DNA from: Ulva prolifera
Taxonomy: Eukaryota; Chlorophyta; Ulvophyceae; Ulvales; Ulvaceae
Reading direction: 5' to 3'
Assembly: GCA_023078555.1 (NCBI GenBank)
Contig: CM041201.1
Span: 3,603,713 to 3,667,712 of the forward strand
DNA: 64,000 bases
Shown here piece after piece: positions 24,029 to 37,659 of the stretch. The translations under genes were made by a program, and so were the position numbers. Each line of letters starts with the position of its first letter. The stretch's first letter is position 1. Below the pieces are notes generated by a model that had not been told where the DNA came from, made no database searches, and worked only from the letters and a program-made list of their open reading frames with translations.

Positions 24029-24510
24029 GGATGTCCATGCCATGATTGAGACACATGACCAGGACATGGTCAAGGACATGTCAGGAGCAGCAAGCTGCCA
24101 AGTACAAAATTTCTTTGAGTTTGAAAACTTTTGAGTGGCTTGTGCCGCAAATGTCTTCCCGAAGTTCAGCACCCCATCACTCACTGAGTTCGCCAGGCCC
24201 CCATGTATGGTACCAAAATTTTACATCTCACAATATGACCAGACAATGTCACTGAACTCAAAGTCACACCAAGTCCGCGAATCTCTCCACATATGCACGA
24301 AACCATTTGCCTGTACACAGCAAGCTTGTGCAATGTTGGACTCGGGCCCTGTCGTCAGCTGTGCCAGTGCTGATCCTAATGCGAACATACAAGCCTGCAT
24401 ACATGAACGCCATGGCGGTCAGGCAGCCTAGGTCACAACCTCTGCGTCAGATGTGTCGTGTTACTAGCCATCTTGTGAGCACCCTGCAATCACTGCAAAC
24501 GCGATTGCTG
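24029..24510. other. Convergent intergenic region, NME7 / Sfi1-like gene
   Basis: 480 bases between two stop codons on opposite strands. It holds the 3' flanks of both genes. Nothing else recognised. Confidence 0.4.
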
Positions 24511-27500
24511 CTACTGCTTTGATCGCTTTGCAATGGGCCTGTTCCTTGCTTCCTGGGTCTCTGCCATGATTTGTTCGGCTTTCCTAGCATGGGCTTGTGC
24601 AAAACGCTCCAGGTTGAGTGGCGAGTAGTTGATTGGCCGCACATCAGCACGCCATGACCTGCCACTTGGTTCCGTGTCGGGTTCCAGGTGATCAGGAGGC
24701 ACCATTGGGGCCAGGGGTCCACCGGCATAAGCGCACCGCGCCCCTGCCGTCATTCCTGAGCCTACGGGCGAGTACTGCTGTTGTGCAGCCCCATGCAGCA
24801 GTCGATTGGGCGCAATGCACTGGCCGCTCAAGCTCACGTAGAGCTGCGGGGCCATACTGGCGGAGGCGTAGACCTTGCTTCCGCAGGCGGCAGCATCTCG
24901 CTGTGCCACAGTGCTGTGCTCATGCGTCCACACACAAGGTTTTTGGTTCCTGCTGTGCACAGGGACGCTGATCAGTTCAATATCTGCATAGCCTGCAGTG
25001 CTGGAGCTTGCCACAGAGGCTGCACGTCTGCCTGTTCCAACTTCAGCGGATGTCAGCCGGGTTTGACATGCCGAGTGAGGAGTGAAAGGTGCTGCTCGGT
25101 TTATAGTTGCCGCGCTGTTGAAAATTGGCGGTGCACATGCGGCAGCATGCAACACCGAGCGTGACGCCGCAGCAATTTGCACAGTCGTGGGGACAGCATC
25201 TAGCTGTGGGGACGGAGACCGCGGCGGGGAGTGACTGCGGCTGCAAGAGGGGGAGCGGCGCTTCGGCTGCCATGTCGCGGAACTCCTGTGGCCAGCACAC
25301 TGTTGCTCCAGAGGACACGCTGCATTGAGCGAAGGGAACGTGTGCGGCACCTACACACACGCATCAAGGTCATATTACGAGCAACTTGGAAGTTGAACTT
25401 TCGCTGAACTCGCACATGCAATAATAGGAGGCTTTCCTGCTGCGACGAAGCTTATTCTGCTGCATACTGAAGGTCATGCCTGACAGCATAAACAAGGACA
25501 AAGATTTGCAGATACCCAGTTTGAGCACGCATCCTCTGGGTAGCCAGGTGCTGTGTCCAATGCAACTGGCATGCGTCACAAACGTAAAGACGAAGCCAGA
25601 TCGGCACCTCAGCCATTACAGGCGCGCCAGTGCATGGCCGGCTCGCAGCCTCTGCACCCACACCAACACCAGGCTCCTGACCCACGACCCGGTCCAGGAT
25701 CTCCTGCGCTAACAAGATCTCCCGAGCCGAGCTGAGCTCCCCCTCGCGCCACTGCCGCCGCTGCTGCGCTGCCTGCTGCCGCTGCTGGTGCCACCGCTGC
25801 CGCCGCCGCTGCAAGGCCGCCCGCGCCGCACGCGCCTGCAGCGCTGCCTCCTCCGCAGCCTGGCCCCCCGTGGCTGGCATTTCTTTGCCATCTGGCACCG
25901 ATGTCATTGAGTCCCCAGCGTGAGTTGGCACACAGACCATGCCTGCATGCATGTTTCCCCAGCGCCCACCCACATCAGAAGGCGCATCACCAACGCTCGC
26001 GTCGCTGGCGTGCCTCCTGGACCGTGCTCGGGTCCAAAACTCCCGATCAAGCCCAGCCACAGCGACGTTTGCAAGCTGCGCAAATGCGTCTTCATCCCGT
26101 TGTGCCACGCGGCCAACAGCCGCCTGCAGCGCGTCCCGATGCACCTGCGAACCCTGTGCAGTCAGCCCCACCCTCCACAGCCCAGCCTCTGTCCCCACAT
26201 TGCTGTCCGCTGGCCTGTCCTCTGGCAGCCGCTGCAACCTCCGTTGGTCTACAGTGCCGCTGTGCTCCCGACCGAAATGATCAGAGGCCTTGTCAGGCCC
26301 ACTCAGGCCGCTGAACCTGCACACGCCCCGCGCTCCAGGACTCTCTGAGCAGGCACCTTCGCCACCTCGATCATCCTCTTGCACCACCGCCGCCTCGCTC
26401 GTCACGCATACGGGGGCAGGCCCAAACAAGTAGCTCCCCCGTTTCCTCCGTGCAGCCATCATGCGCTTCCGCGCACCCTCCGCGCCGGGCTCCGCACTCG
26501 CGCAGCCATCATGCATGCCGTCAGCGTACATCCCTGACGCCATCCGGCTATCCCACAGCGGGCCGCTGTCGCCGTGTGCCGCAGCGCATGCAGACACACG
26601 CGCTCGCGACTTGCTGCGGGCCGCGCTCGCACTCCGCCCAGCCCCACTCGATCTGCTTCTGTGGCTTCGGCTCATGGATCGTGAGTCACGGCTACTATGC
26701 CGTGAGCCGTGCCCTGCGCTGCGCCGCATGCTGTGCACGTTTGGCTGCCACGGCGCATGGCCAGCCCCCCGCCTCAGAAACGGAGGAATTTTTGCAGAGG
26801 GATTCAGTTTGTCTGCCACTCCGCCTCCACTACCATGCACGTGCTGAAGCCATTGCGCACGAGGGTACAGAGTCCGCCGGACGGAGACTCTGCCGCTGCT
26901 TACGCGAGCAGTGGCCGCAGAACTGATGCGTGCGCGGACACGCGTCCTACGTACACCCCGCGGGGCCGGCACGCCCAGCACGCGCACGCCGCCACTCCTT
27001 GAGCTGAAACGGCGCGCAGGAGACGTGTTCGGTCTTCGTTGAGTTGCAACGCGCATCCTACCCCCCATGCGCCGCCAGTTCTGGTGCCCCAATCCTGGCG
27101 AGCTGGCGTCGGTGCTTTGCGGCAGCAGCAGCCTCAGCGCATCAGCCGCAGCATGCGCAGCACGGTCCCGAAGCACCTCGTCCGGCGTGCGCTCTGCCAC
27201 TGCCAGTCGTCCTGACGCCAGGGCGTTTGCCGGCTTGGCACGTTTGGGCCTGGTGCCTGCACCGCATCAGCTCTTGCATTCCAATGTACCCCAATGGCTC
27301 CATTTCAATACACCATGGCCGACCAACGCATGGTCCATGTGCACCGCAACCTCCTGAGACCCGTGTGCATTGTGCGCATGCACATGCACCGTTCAGTGTA
27401 TGCACATGTCCAGGTCGCCGGTGGTGCTTTGGCAGTACATAGCCGAGGCAGTTGGTGCTCAAGGTCTCCACATGTGTGCAGTCGGCGCCATGAGCGGGAA

Positions 27501-30500
27501 CACCTGCAATTTGCATGCAGCGCGCAACCTTGTCACAGCAACATAGCCAGTTCTGGGAGGGTCACTATACATGAACAACTCACACAGCTCCTGCAACCCG
27601 CTGTGGCCCAGGTAGAGTTTCCACAAAGAACCCGGATTGAGCGATACCCATGAGAGCATTGTCTGTTGCGAAGCCGATATTCACCCCGGGAGAAGCAAAC
27701 GGCCTTGATAGGCACACACCGCCACTGCATGACAATTGTGCAAAGCAACATGCAGGAGAGAGAGTACCAGGGAGTGTACCATTGGGGAAGCGCATGTTGA
27801 GGTGCCAGGCGCGTGACGCCGGGGCGGGCCGCGCGCGGGCGCACAGAGCCTGCTGCAGCATGGTCTGAAGCTGCACGCGCGCTGCGGCCGCCTGCTGCTG
27901 CGCTGCGTGCTGCGCCGCGGTGAGCGCCCTGCCACCACACTCCACCGGGGTCGGCGGGCGACCGGACGCAAATCGTTCAAACAGCTCGCGCTCGCTGGGT
28001 GGCAGGGCCTTCAGGAGAGCCTCGACCACGCCTCTGGGTGAGCTGGCGTCGCTTGGCTGTGGCGTTGGGGCACACTCGCCAGGCTCACCGGCAGCAATGT
28101 CACCTACACTTTGACTATGGGTCAGGCACATATTATCAGTCCTGCTCAATTTTTGCTGTGGAAATCGTTGCCAGTTGTCGCCCCTGGAAAAGAATAGGCA
28201 TCCGAGATGCTTGGACCAGAGCCCACACACGATACAGTTGTACGCCCGCAGAAGAAACACAACTTGTCCTCCCCCGCACGTCCAACCCACAGCATTCAAA
28301 GGTGAACGCATGTTGATGCGCACCACAGCACCTCACTGCTGATGCATGCCACTGACCATTCCCAACACGCGGCAAATCACACAGCGCCACACCTGGAAGC
28401 AAGTCCAGCATCGAGAGCTCCGGCACCGGCTGCAGGCTGCAAGCATCAGCTGCGTGAAGCACTGCATGGCTCTCATGCATTTTTGCAGGAATTGGCGGCA
28501 CTAGACCAGACTCCTGTTGCAGCTCCGAAGCGTGCCGCAACACAGAGCCGGAAGCATGCTGCATTTCCGCTACCACTGCTGCGCCGGGTGTCCCGCCAGC
28601 TGACCCTGCGACTGGAGGCGGCAGGGGGCCGCCGCTTGAGAGGGGGCTGCCGCTCGGCAGCCGCCGTGTCGGGCGCGCTGGGGCCGAGCCCGGCCGAGGC
28701 GGCCCGCTCCCATGTCGAGCCAATGGGGGCGATGCAAGGGAGGCAGCCCTTGGGACCGGTGCAGCCGTGGCAGGGCGGCGTGCAGCGCTCGTGCCATGGC
28801 TTCCACAGTGCACAGCTGCAGGAGCCGCTGTGGCGTGGAGAGAGGCCTCACGAGAGAGGCGGCCACTGTGGCTTGAGAGGTGAGATAGGGCTGCTGCGAG
28901 CTCCATGGGTGCAAGACCACTCTCTTTCAGCGGGGCAACCTGCAGGCGATATCAGATTGTTGCACAGCAATGCATTGTTTGGCTGCTACAGTAGAATCAG
29001 AGCTACGAAGCAAGACGGAGCTTCTCGTGTGTGATGTAGCTCGCCCTGGACCAAACCCAACAATGCACAGCAGCACGGTCAGCTGGGCCTGTGCAGTTGC
29101 AGTCACGCAGGCGACCCCTGGTCCAGCCCGGGCTGACCAGCTATGGTACGGAGCTCTGCAAGCGCACCAGATCAGCCTCCAGGCTCTCCTGCCGGCGCTT
29201 GGCCTCAGCAAACTCCTGCACCGATGCCTTTGCTGCCTGCCGCGTCTGCGCCTCCAGCTCCAGCAGCTCATGCAGCCCCAGCGCAGGCACGCCGTAGCCG
29301 ACGCCCCCATCGTACGACCACCGCAGCCGCGCAGCCGCCTCAGCCTCCCAGCCGCTCGCCCACCTCCGCCGCCGCACGCCCGCCCCACCACGCTTGCCGC
29401 CGTCGGCAGGCCGGGCGCTCTGGCATCGCACACCCTCTGGAGTGAATTTGTGCTTTAGCAGCCTGTGGAGCGCGTCAAAGCCAGGCCGCCGGGATTGGTG
29501 GGCTGACTCTGAAGGCGCCGGCGTCACCCCATCTGATGAAGTTGTATGACCAGGCGGTGACGTTGTTATTGGACCGCCCTCAGCGTCATCGTGATCCGTA
29601 GCGCAGCCCTCGGTCAAGCCACCATGCTGAGTTGTGATGGACTCCGTTACACTGTGCCCTTTGCAGGTCCTTTCAGGCACTGTGGCCGCTTTCGATTGCT
29701 CTGACGGCAAAGGTAGCTCCAGAGATACTGCCCCAGAATGGCCGTCGAGCCCCTCTTCGAGCCTCGCTTCAGGTCCACTCAAGGGAATACTTTGCCGTCC
29801 CTGCAGGCCACGAGAATCAGCGTGCGGGCCTGCAGAGAGCTGCACAGAGCTGGGTGCTCCTGCCACGACACTGCCAAGGCTTGCTCCGGCACTTATCTGG
29901 CTACCACTAGCCTGGTGAGCGAGGGCAGCCGCAGCTGCCTCCGCCTCGGCCTGCAGAGACTCGGCAAAGGCGATGCTCAGCGCCTCCCACAGCGGCGCCT
30001 CCATTTCCTGCGCTGCAAAGGAGTCCTTCGCCATGAAGGAGTTGACCCTGTCCAGGACTGCGCTCGGAAAGCGCTGTGAGCGCTGCGGCATCTCGCGCTG
30101 CTTGTCTGGGTCCACTCTGAGCATCGCTTGCAGCTGTGAGCTCCATGCGACCCCTTTAACGTGGCCTACACCAGCGTGGCCACATCACAGAAGGCAGTAC
30201 TGAGCCGTGGATTACTATGTGGAGATCAAGAGGCCGTACAGCCCTTTTGTAGACATTCACGCCGATACGGTTCCTGATCCCGTCCGGACCATCCAACGCG
30301 CACATATCACGCCAACGCAAGGCTGCACATGTGGCACATACTGTCGACGACCTCACGCATGGGTACCATCCTCTGGGGGAGCCATGCCATCGCATGATTT
30401 GGTCACCAAACTGAAGCCTTCCCAGGCTACTGATACCCACAGGGCACGGAGCATCAGCGGCAAGCACGTACCAGCGTCCACCGCACGGGCCAGCCAGCGC

Positions 30501-33500
30501 AGCGCCTCCACGGCGCCCTCCGACGCCAGCGCAAACGGCAGCCTGACAACGCCATCAATGCCCTCTGCATCATCCAGGCCCTCCTCCGCCGCTGCGGAGT
30601 TGCCATTGTCACTCATGTCAGACCCCCTGCCTGCCTCGGCAGCAGCGAGCTCGCTCGGTGCAGCCGCCGTTGCGCCTTGCCGTGCAGCCCTCGCGGCCTC
30701 GCTGCCGGCCGATGCTACGGCCTGCGGTGTGTCAGAGTCTGAGCGGCGGGGAGGCGGCTGGGAGTCCAGGACAGCAACCCCACGGCGGCGCAGGTGGGCG
30801 ATGTAGCTAGCGCGGTTGTGCGCCCGGCGGAACGCGCGCAGCGCCGCTTTGTAGTGCGGCCGGCTCGCCGTGCGGAGCACGCCATACAGGCTGCCGCCCT
30901 GCGGGCCGTCCTCGTCAGAGGAGGAGTCTTCGTACATTGAATTTGCTCGCCAGCGGCCCTGCGCAGCACCGCAGGCTGTCAGAGTATTAGAGGACCCGAG
31001 CTTCAGCTCACAGGTGGAGTGCATGCGTACACACCGATGCAACAGTGAGCGTGCGGCGGTGCCAGTGCAGGAGCCGCTTCTGCAACCACGGCCCCCGTCT
31101 TATGCTGCCGAAGAGTTACAAAAGAGTGAACGGGAGGAGACAAACACCAAAACGGAACCCCATCCGAATCAACAGCAACACCGCCGAAGCAGTTCACCAT
31201 CCTGATGCCCACGTGTGGACCTGTGGCATCTGTGGATGCCATGCCGCACGCAGACTTCGGCAAGCTGTGCGCCCATCAGGGTCCACAACAGGCGACATCT
31301 AGAGATGACTCCGTCGGCAACACTAATCGATGCACAGCTCGATGTTGTAATAAACAGCCAGCGAATGGCTATCTTTCGTCACTCAACTGGAGACTGAGCA
31401 AGTCGCCGCAGGGGCTTGGCACGTTGTGCAATGATTCAAAGGGCAGCCAGGCTCCCAACAATCAACACATTCCCAAGCCACACAGCTGACAGCACAGCAG
31501 CCCGCACCTCGTCGTTCGCGTCCGGGTCCACGAGTGTAAACTGCGGTCGCTCACGGTGCACCGCCACCGCGAGGTGCCGCAGCAACACCTGCGTCGCCAT
31601 GAGCCAGTCGCGCCGCAGCCACTCGGCCCGGCGGCCCGCGAGCAGCGCGCGGTCGTGCTCGACGAGCGGCGCGAGCAACGCGGCGAGGCCGTGCGCCTGC
31701 AGCGGCCCGGCCCGCGGCCGCACGAGCGCAGAGAGGTGGCCGTAGAACTGGGGGGAGGACTCACGGCCGATGCCGAGGAGGGCGTGGGCCTTGGCCTCGA
31801 GGAAGTCTTCGGCGGCGGCGAGGCGGTGGAGCAGGGCGAGGGAGGCTCGGTGGAGGTGCAGGAAGGCGGAGTCGGCGCGGTCGTGGTTGGCCTGTGACAC
31901 CACGGCAGCACCTGCACTGGTGGTCACTGTGCCTTCCCTGTGCCGAACAAGGCGTGGCGTGCATGTGCATACTGGGTCGGCTGTAGCAAGGCTCCTGGCC
32001 CACCTGCCCTTGGCCATAGCGGTGCATATTATCCACAAACTTCATGCATGTCGAATCGGACGCAGCTGAATTAGCTGACTGGAGGTGGCATCTGTTGCGG
32101 TCGGCACTGCGAGCCAGTGTGTGGCGTGCAGGTAGCTAAAAAGTTCGTATACTCTAGAGACTAACGTGAGTCTGCAGGTTTTCATTATGGAGGCTAAGTG
32201 CAAGCTGGGATGACGGCCTGAAAGCCGACAGCAAAGAGTCGCACCTCCAATGGGCCTCTCCCGGAAGTTGGTCCACACTCCCATGATTCCAGGCGGTGTG
32301 TGGGCGTAGGTCAGGAGCGTGGCGTCCTGCGCTGGAGGGACATGCATGGTTCTGGCGGTGACGACCAGCCTCCACAGCTCCGAGCTGCCACCGGCGTACT
32401 GCGTGAACGCGTTCAGGACCTTGCGCCCAGTCCGCTGGAGCTCCTGATCAGCCGCAGTGGGCTGTGTCTGGTAGGTGGAAGGTAGCATGGCGTGCTCACG
32501 GTACCCGGGCTGCAGTAGGCACCCATCGTCGCGGCTTGTTTGTGCACCGTACCCATGAGCAGACATGTAGTGCTCTGCTGGGGCACATCAGCAGCACGTG
32601 CAACACGATACTGCTGCACGTGTGACACATGCACTCAGCAGAACCTTACCAGCGCAAGTCCGGCTTGCTGCGCCAGGATTCACATCCCGGAGCATCTAGA
32701 CACGACCTGATCCGTGACACACATGTCGCCCAGCCAGATGTCAGCTATACGTGTCCGAACATGCGGTGGACAACAACCACACAGATTGAAACTAGCCTTG
32801 TGTGGTGCAGTAAATGCCACCACACATGCATTGCGCCGGTCACAGCAGCAAGGCAGTAACTGTGGAATGCTCTGCAGCGCACATGTTGCAATGATGACTG
32901 TGATTTACTCTGTCGCTGTGGCATCGCACCTTGACAGAGAGCATGGTCTGCATGCGCTTCTTCAGGCGGGCGCTGCTGAGCAGCTGGTCGCGTGGCACAG
33001 CCTCCATGATCACACGCTTCTCCAGCGGCTCCTTCCACAGAGGCGGCAGCAGCGCCACGACCCTCCCCAGCCGCACCGGCGCCGTGCCTGCCACGCCGCA
33101 CCAGCCCCCCCCAGCCTCCGAGCTCTCACCGGCCGCAGACGCTCCTGATTCAGTCCGCTCGCCCATCTCCCCGGGGCTAAGAGCGGCTGACTCGGCTGGC
33201 TCGGTCGTGCTTGTGGTGCCCGACGTTGCATTACCTACGCTACTAGACACAGCTGCATCTGCGATAACGAGCGTCCATGCATGCATCGCACGGCGCAGCA
33301 GCAGCGTGTCGGGAGAGGCGACCATCGTGCCTGCGAGCACTTGCAGCCGAAGTCGCCGCGTTGTGTACCCGCGCCATGCACGCCACACGAGCAGCTTCCA
33401 GAGCTCGTGTGGGCAGTCCGTGAGGACAGCGATCACCGTGAGAGCTGGCAGCGGCCGCTGTGCGAGCTGGAGCGCTGAGGCGATGCGCACAGCACGCATT

Positions 33501-36500
33501 GCATGTGCATGGTCGCGCATTGCACACAGCGCTGCCAGTTTCACCTTCTGGCGGTCCACCTGTGTATGCACACTACTCTTGTTGCGTGTGTGAGGAACAC
33601 AAGCCATTCTGAAAACCGGAAACCTCAAAGTGGTTGATGCGATACAGGTAGACGCCTTTATAGACCAGCTTGGGCAGCATGCAGTATGCAAGGCTGGCAC
33701 ATGAATAGCTACAGCTGCTGCACACCATGATGAAAATACATGGTATGCACTGAGTGCACCTCCATGTGCATTTGGCCTACGCCCGAGCGTATCTAGCAAG
33801 CGCACCAGCAGCTGCGACAGGGTGACCTGATAGTGCGCCGCATGGTGGCGCATCTCCGCATGCCAGTGCCGCAGCACCGCCCGCTGCGTCGCGCGCTCGC
33901 GCCGCATCATGTTGCGGAACATGCGGAACGCAACCAGCGTGCTCCACTTGAGCAGCACCTCGCGGTTGATCGCTGAAAACGCCCATGCTGCGCGCAGGCG
34001 CTGATTACGGGCGCGGAAGAAGCGCCAGAAGTAGAAGAAGTACTTTGCCAGGAAGCTGCAGTGGCAGCGGCGCGCACGCTCTTGTTTCCATTTGAGGTGA
34101 CGGTGCCGATACACCCACTCCTCCCACTGCTGGAAGTTGTCATGCCATTGCTGCGGCTCCACCTGTAGATGCCTCCCCATTTGTGGCGCCAACATCGCCC
34201 AATACCCGAGGTACATACTGAAGTGCAGGCCAAAACATGCCACAGGTGTTCACACAGCTTTTGTATTGCCGCCTGAAGTGCAGGACAGATCGGTCTGCGG
34301 CCTGTGCGCAATCTGCGTGATAAAACATCAGTGACAACCTCGTCAGCAGGCGTCCATAGCTGCACCAAGCAAGTCAGCTGTTCACAAGAGGAATAAAGTC
34401 AGAGCAGGGATGGGATACCCCGGATCGTTCCGCCGATTTGTGGAAGGCGAGGCGTTTCCAGAATTCAAAGGCGGGGCGGATGCGCCGCAGCAGCCGGCGG
34501 CGCTCGATGCGCCCCATGCTGTCGCCAAGCGCACGCCGCCGCCGCACAGCCGTCCGCACGAAGCCACGCCACGCCTGGAAGCAGTGTTGCTTGAGCCGCC
34601 GCTTGTACTCAGACACCAGGATCTTGACCAGCATTGTCGAGAACAGTCGGTGCCCTGCAGTGCATCAACGTGCCTCGGCCCCAATCGCGGCGAATGCGGG
34701 TACTGTAAATCCGGACGGACGAGCAGCGATTCTGCAGGTCAACGCTGCTTTGATGCTAGGCCCGGCTAGACCAAGTCTGCAGGCGTCTGCGAGGCTCGTG
34801 TGCAAAACACCGACATGGTCGTAGACCGCCGGTGCCACGCCAGTTCCAACAGTATCTGATGCGCAGCTTGAATACCCAATCAGCCCACATGGATGGTCCC
34901 TACGATGCCAGCGAGCTGGTCCAGTAGCAGCTGCCTGGTGGGTTGAGCGCAGCACAGGTCTGCGGCAAGCGGCCCAATGCACCTGTTTCCGGCCCCGGCT
35001 GCCGGCAGAGCTGCCACGTGAGGTGCACGTCCTTCCAGTGCGCCACCGTCGCGGCGGTCCACATCAGCACCTTCCGGTGCAGCAGCCCCAGGTCTACGCA
35101 GTAGCTGCGCCACGCCTCAAACGCGCCCCGGGTGCGCGCCCGCGCACCCTTGAGGCTGCTGTTCTTGTAGATCACCCATGCCCGCAGGTAGGGGCGGAGG
35201 AAGGCTGCGCGCATCTTGCGCCGCAGCTGCACGAATCGCATCAGCCGCCGCCGCATGACGTGGCGCCGCCACGACCGGATGATCACCTGGGCGGCCCATG
35301 GTGTCATGTCCTGCCGCCGCCGCGTCTCCACCCACTCTGCCATTGCCTACAAGCAGACCCAGGTGCAGACATGCATCCCTGCTGCCACTGCTCACAGCCG
35401 CAGCACTATCGTGCATGACTGCAATTTCATGCACGTGGTTTGTCACCAGGACTACGCTTGCCGACACCGTTGCCGCCCTCACCACCGTTTCCACTTTGGG
35501 ACAGCTGGTGTAGACATACAACAGCACCTGGCGGCGACGGCAGCGCTGAAGGACATAGCAGACACTGACAGGTGCCCTTGGATCATCGCACAGCAGTTGT
35601 GACACATGCCAGCACTGCAATGCTGGGATCCCAGCAGCACAACGCCCAGCGCTGAGCTGGAGGCAGAGCTGTACCTGCACAGATAGATCCTCCTCGTCGC
35701 GCTGCTGTGCCACAGCGAGTAGCATCGACATCCCGGCAGGTGTCAAGACTCTCCGGTGGGCCATCACTGTGCCAGTGGCAGCCAGGCCGCCCTGCATCGA
35801 TACTGTTGCTGCGTCATCACTGAGCTCCTTGCATAGCTGATCGCCACCACTGGTGGTGCCTGTGTGAGGCCTGTCTGGGCCTGGGCTGCAAGCGCCTGCC
35901 TCCGCTGGCTCAGTTGCAGGCTGGACATCTAGTTCATTCTGCCGGGGCGAGGGGAGGTGGTGAAGGGTGCGTCTGCTGTGGCATGGTGATGGGGTCGCGG
36001 TGCGACTCCGCAGCTCTTCGTGCTTGTCAGGCCAGGCCGAGAAGAGGCGGTGAGGTGCTGTGATGCAGCTGCGGCTGAGGGCGAGGTCCTCTGCATCAGA
36101 GGGCCCAAACAGGCTGGCATGCCACTCAACAGCGCCGCTGCTGGGAGATGGGTGTGGGGCGGTGGCGGGCGCAGGCCTGCAGAGGATATTGCGGGGTGGG
36201 CGAGGCTGCGAGAAAGAGTTCGAAAGAGTGTATCGTGTGCGTACGGAACATGGATCGCCTGAAACTGATAAGCGCGTGAGCAGCTGTAGGCGGGTGATGT
36301 GGGCGACGATGTTGGAGCATGTGGGTATGGACTCGCTGTGTGTCGGAACAGGTGCTCCATGTAAGAGCTATTCTGAAGCCTGTTGTGCAGATGATTGTTG
36401 TGGCATGTTCGGCTGCGACGGCAATTTGACAGTAGCCAGCTGCAGTAGATAGAATGCACTAAATTGCGAGTGCGTGAGCAGCCATAAACAGCACACAGCC

Positions 36501-37064
36501 ATGGCAGAATGGCGTCGTGTCAGAAAACAACTTTTATAATGGATGAACGGTCAGCGATTTCAAACGTAAACCAGCATGTGAACCAAACCTTCTACCCGCT
36601 GTAGCCCATGGGGTCATTTGCGGGGGGAGTGATCCTGTGTAGCACTTTGCAATGCCACGATTGCCATCACGAGGCACATTCTGGGCTTTTCCAGCATTGC
36701 GCCTGTGGTGCTTCGTGCCTCTTGAGCTCCGCCTGTCTACAGCTGGAGTCTGTGCACTAGGCAGAAACCAGTCCAAGGCGATGACACCGGGAAACGAGAA
36801 AGGGGGGGGTGAAGCAGCGCCTGGTACGTTCGCCGTCACACATCTGGTGACCTCGGAGGCTTCAATTGCCTCGCTGTAGTACTGCCAGGATCGATACAGA
36901 CGTTCCTCGGACTTTTCAGTGCATGGAGTGACTCCAGCATCTACACCACTTAGATTCGGGGCCCATGTGGGAATGTGGCGTTTGTCAAGCGTTGCGGGGC
37001 TTGTCTGGGGCCGGTGGGTCTCGCCACACAGGATACCTTCCTGCATCTTGTGACAAAGCTGCAC
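24511..37064 (-). CDS. Very large Trp-rich repeat protein, Sfi1-like; probable basal-body/axoneme component
   Basis: A phase-consistent chain of exons on the minus strand: 37064-36852 (tentative first), 36283-35675 (start tentative), 35346-34983, 34654-34419, 34162-33806, 33559-32930, 32509-32245, 32065-32004, 31891-31508, 30958-30472, 30126-29168, 28939-28393, 28103-27780, 27256-25608 and 25350-24511; about 2,640 residues. Between about residues 280 and 690 there are helical, basic repeats built around AxxxW: IIRSWRRHVMRRRLMRF, CFQAWRGFVRTAVRRRR, AFEFWKRLAFHKSAE, FYFWRFFRARNQRLRAAWAF and VLRHWHAEMRHH. This is the pattern of centrin-binding Sfi1-type proteins. The middle has helical segments (LALLHRLAAAEDFLEAKAHA; LELEAQTRQAAKASVQEFAE). 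The C-terminal third is Ser/Arg/Ala-rich with a Gln/Arg-rich coil (LQRRRQRWHQQRQQAAQQRR), ending ERFAQAHARKAEQIMAETQE. No specific orthologue recognised; two adjacent genes remain possible. Confidence 0.6.
31115..31180 (+). repeat. Dispersed repeat, copy B
   Basis: Matches copy A at 1643-1720 (opposite strand): GTTACAAAAGAGTG, GGAGGAGACAAAC, then CATCCGAATCAACAGCAACA. It lies in the intron between exons 30958-30472 and 31891-31508 of the large Sfi1-like gene. Confidence 0.6.
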
Positions 37065-37659
37065 CTATAGAAATGATAAATTCATCGTAGCAGTATATAC
37101 GGGACCTCGATTGTTTCCGCAGAAGTCGATGCAAGCCGTACCATCTCTTCAGGCCACCTAAGATCGGCGCGTGTGACGCATTTGACAGAGATCAGCCACC
37201 CCAAACAACGCAATATAGACTGGGGTTAGTGTGCGAGTTACTTTGCGGGTTCGAGCTCGACTGTGGCCCGATCTACGAGCTGAAGTAGCATCCACACTTG
37301 CCAAGACTAACGCTACGACGGCTGCGCAATAGCATCAGATGCTTCATGTGTCTCCAGACATTGCGAGAGGGCCCCCCCGTATGCTCATCGCCAGCCAGCT
37401 GGCCCCGGACTGTATGTGAGATGTTGCTGGCTGCCCTGGGCACGAGGCTCAGCACATGTGACAGAGCCATGGCATGCATGTGTCAATTAGCGCTACTTTG
37501 CATGCAAGGTTGAGTTGGAGATTTGTACATGGTTTGCCGCGAATTTACACAATCGAAAGTTACAAAGCGAAAACTCCCTGCTGGATGTTAATTGCATTGT
37601 ATGTTGCACCGCCCTGCTTTCTAAGCCCTGAATCAGGATTTCTGATGCATTGTGCAGTG
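37065..37659. other. Intergenic region, RBM42 / Sfi1-like gene
   Basis: About 600 bases between two minus-strand genes: the 3' flank of RBM42 and the putative promoter of the large gene. No feature recognised. Confidence 0.4.

Noticed and set aside
28342-29034. 230-codon plus-strand frame, and similar long plus frames at 25901-26348, 30207-30806 and 35216-35602
   Set aside because: Antisense shadows of GC-rich exons of the large minus-strand gene; no domain and no coherent splice pattern.
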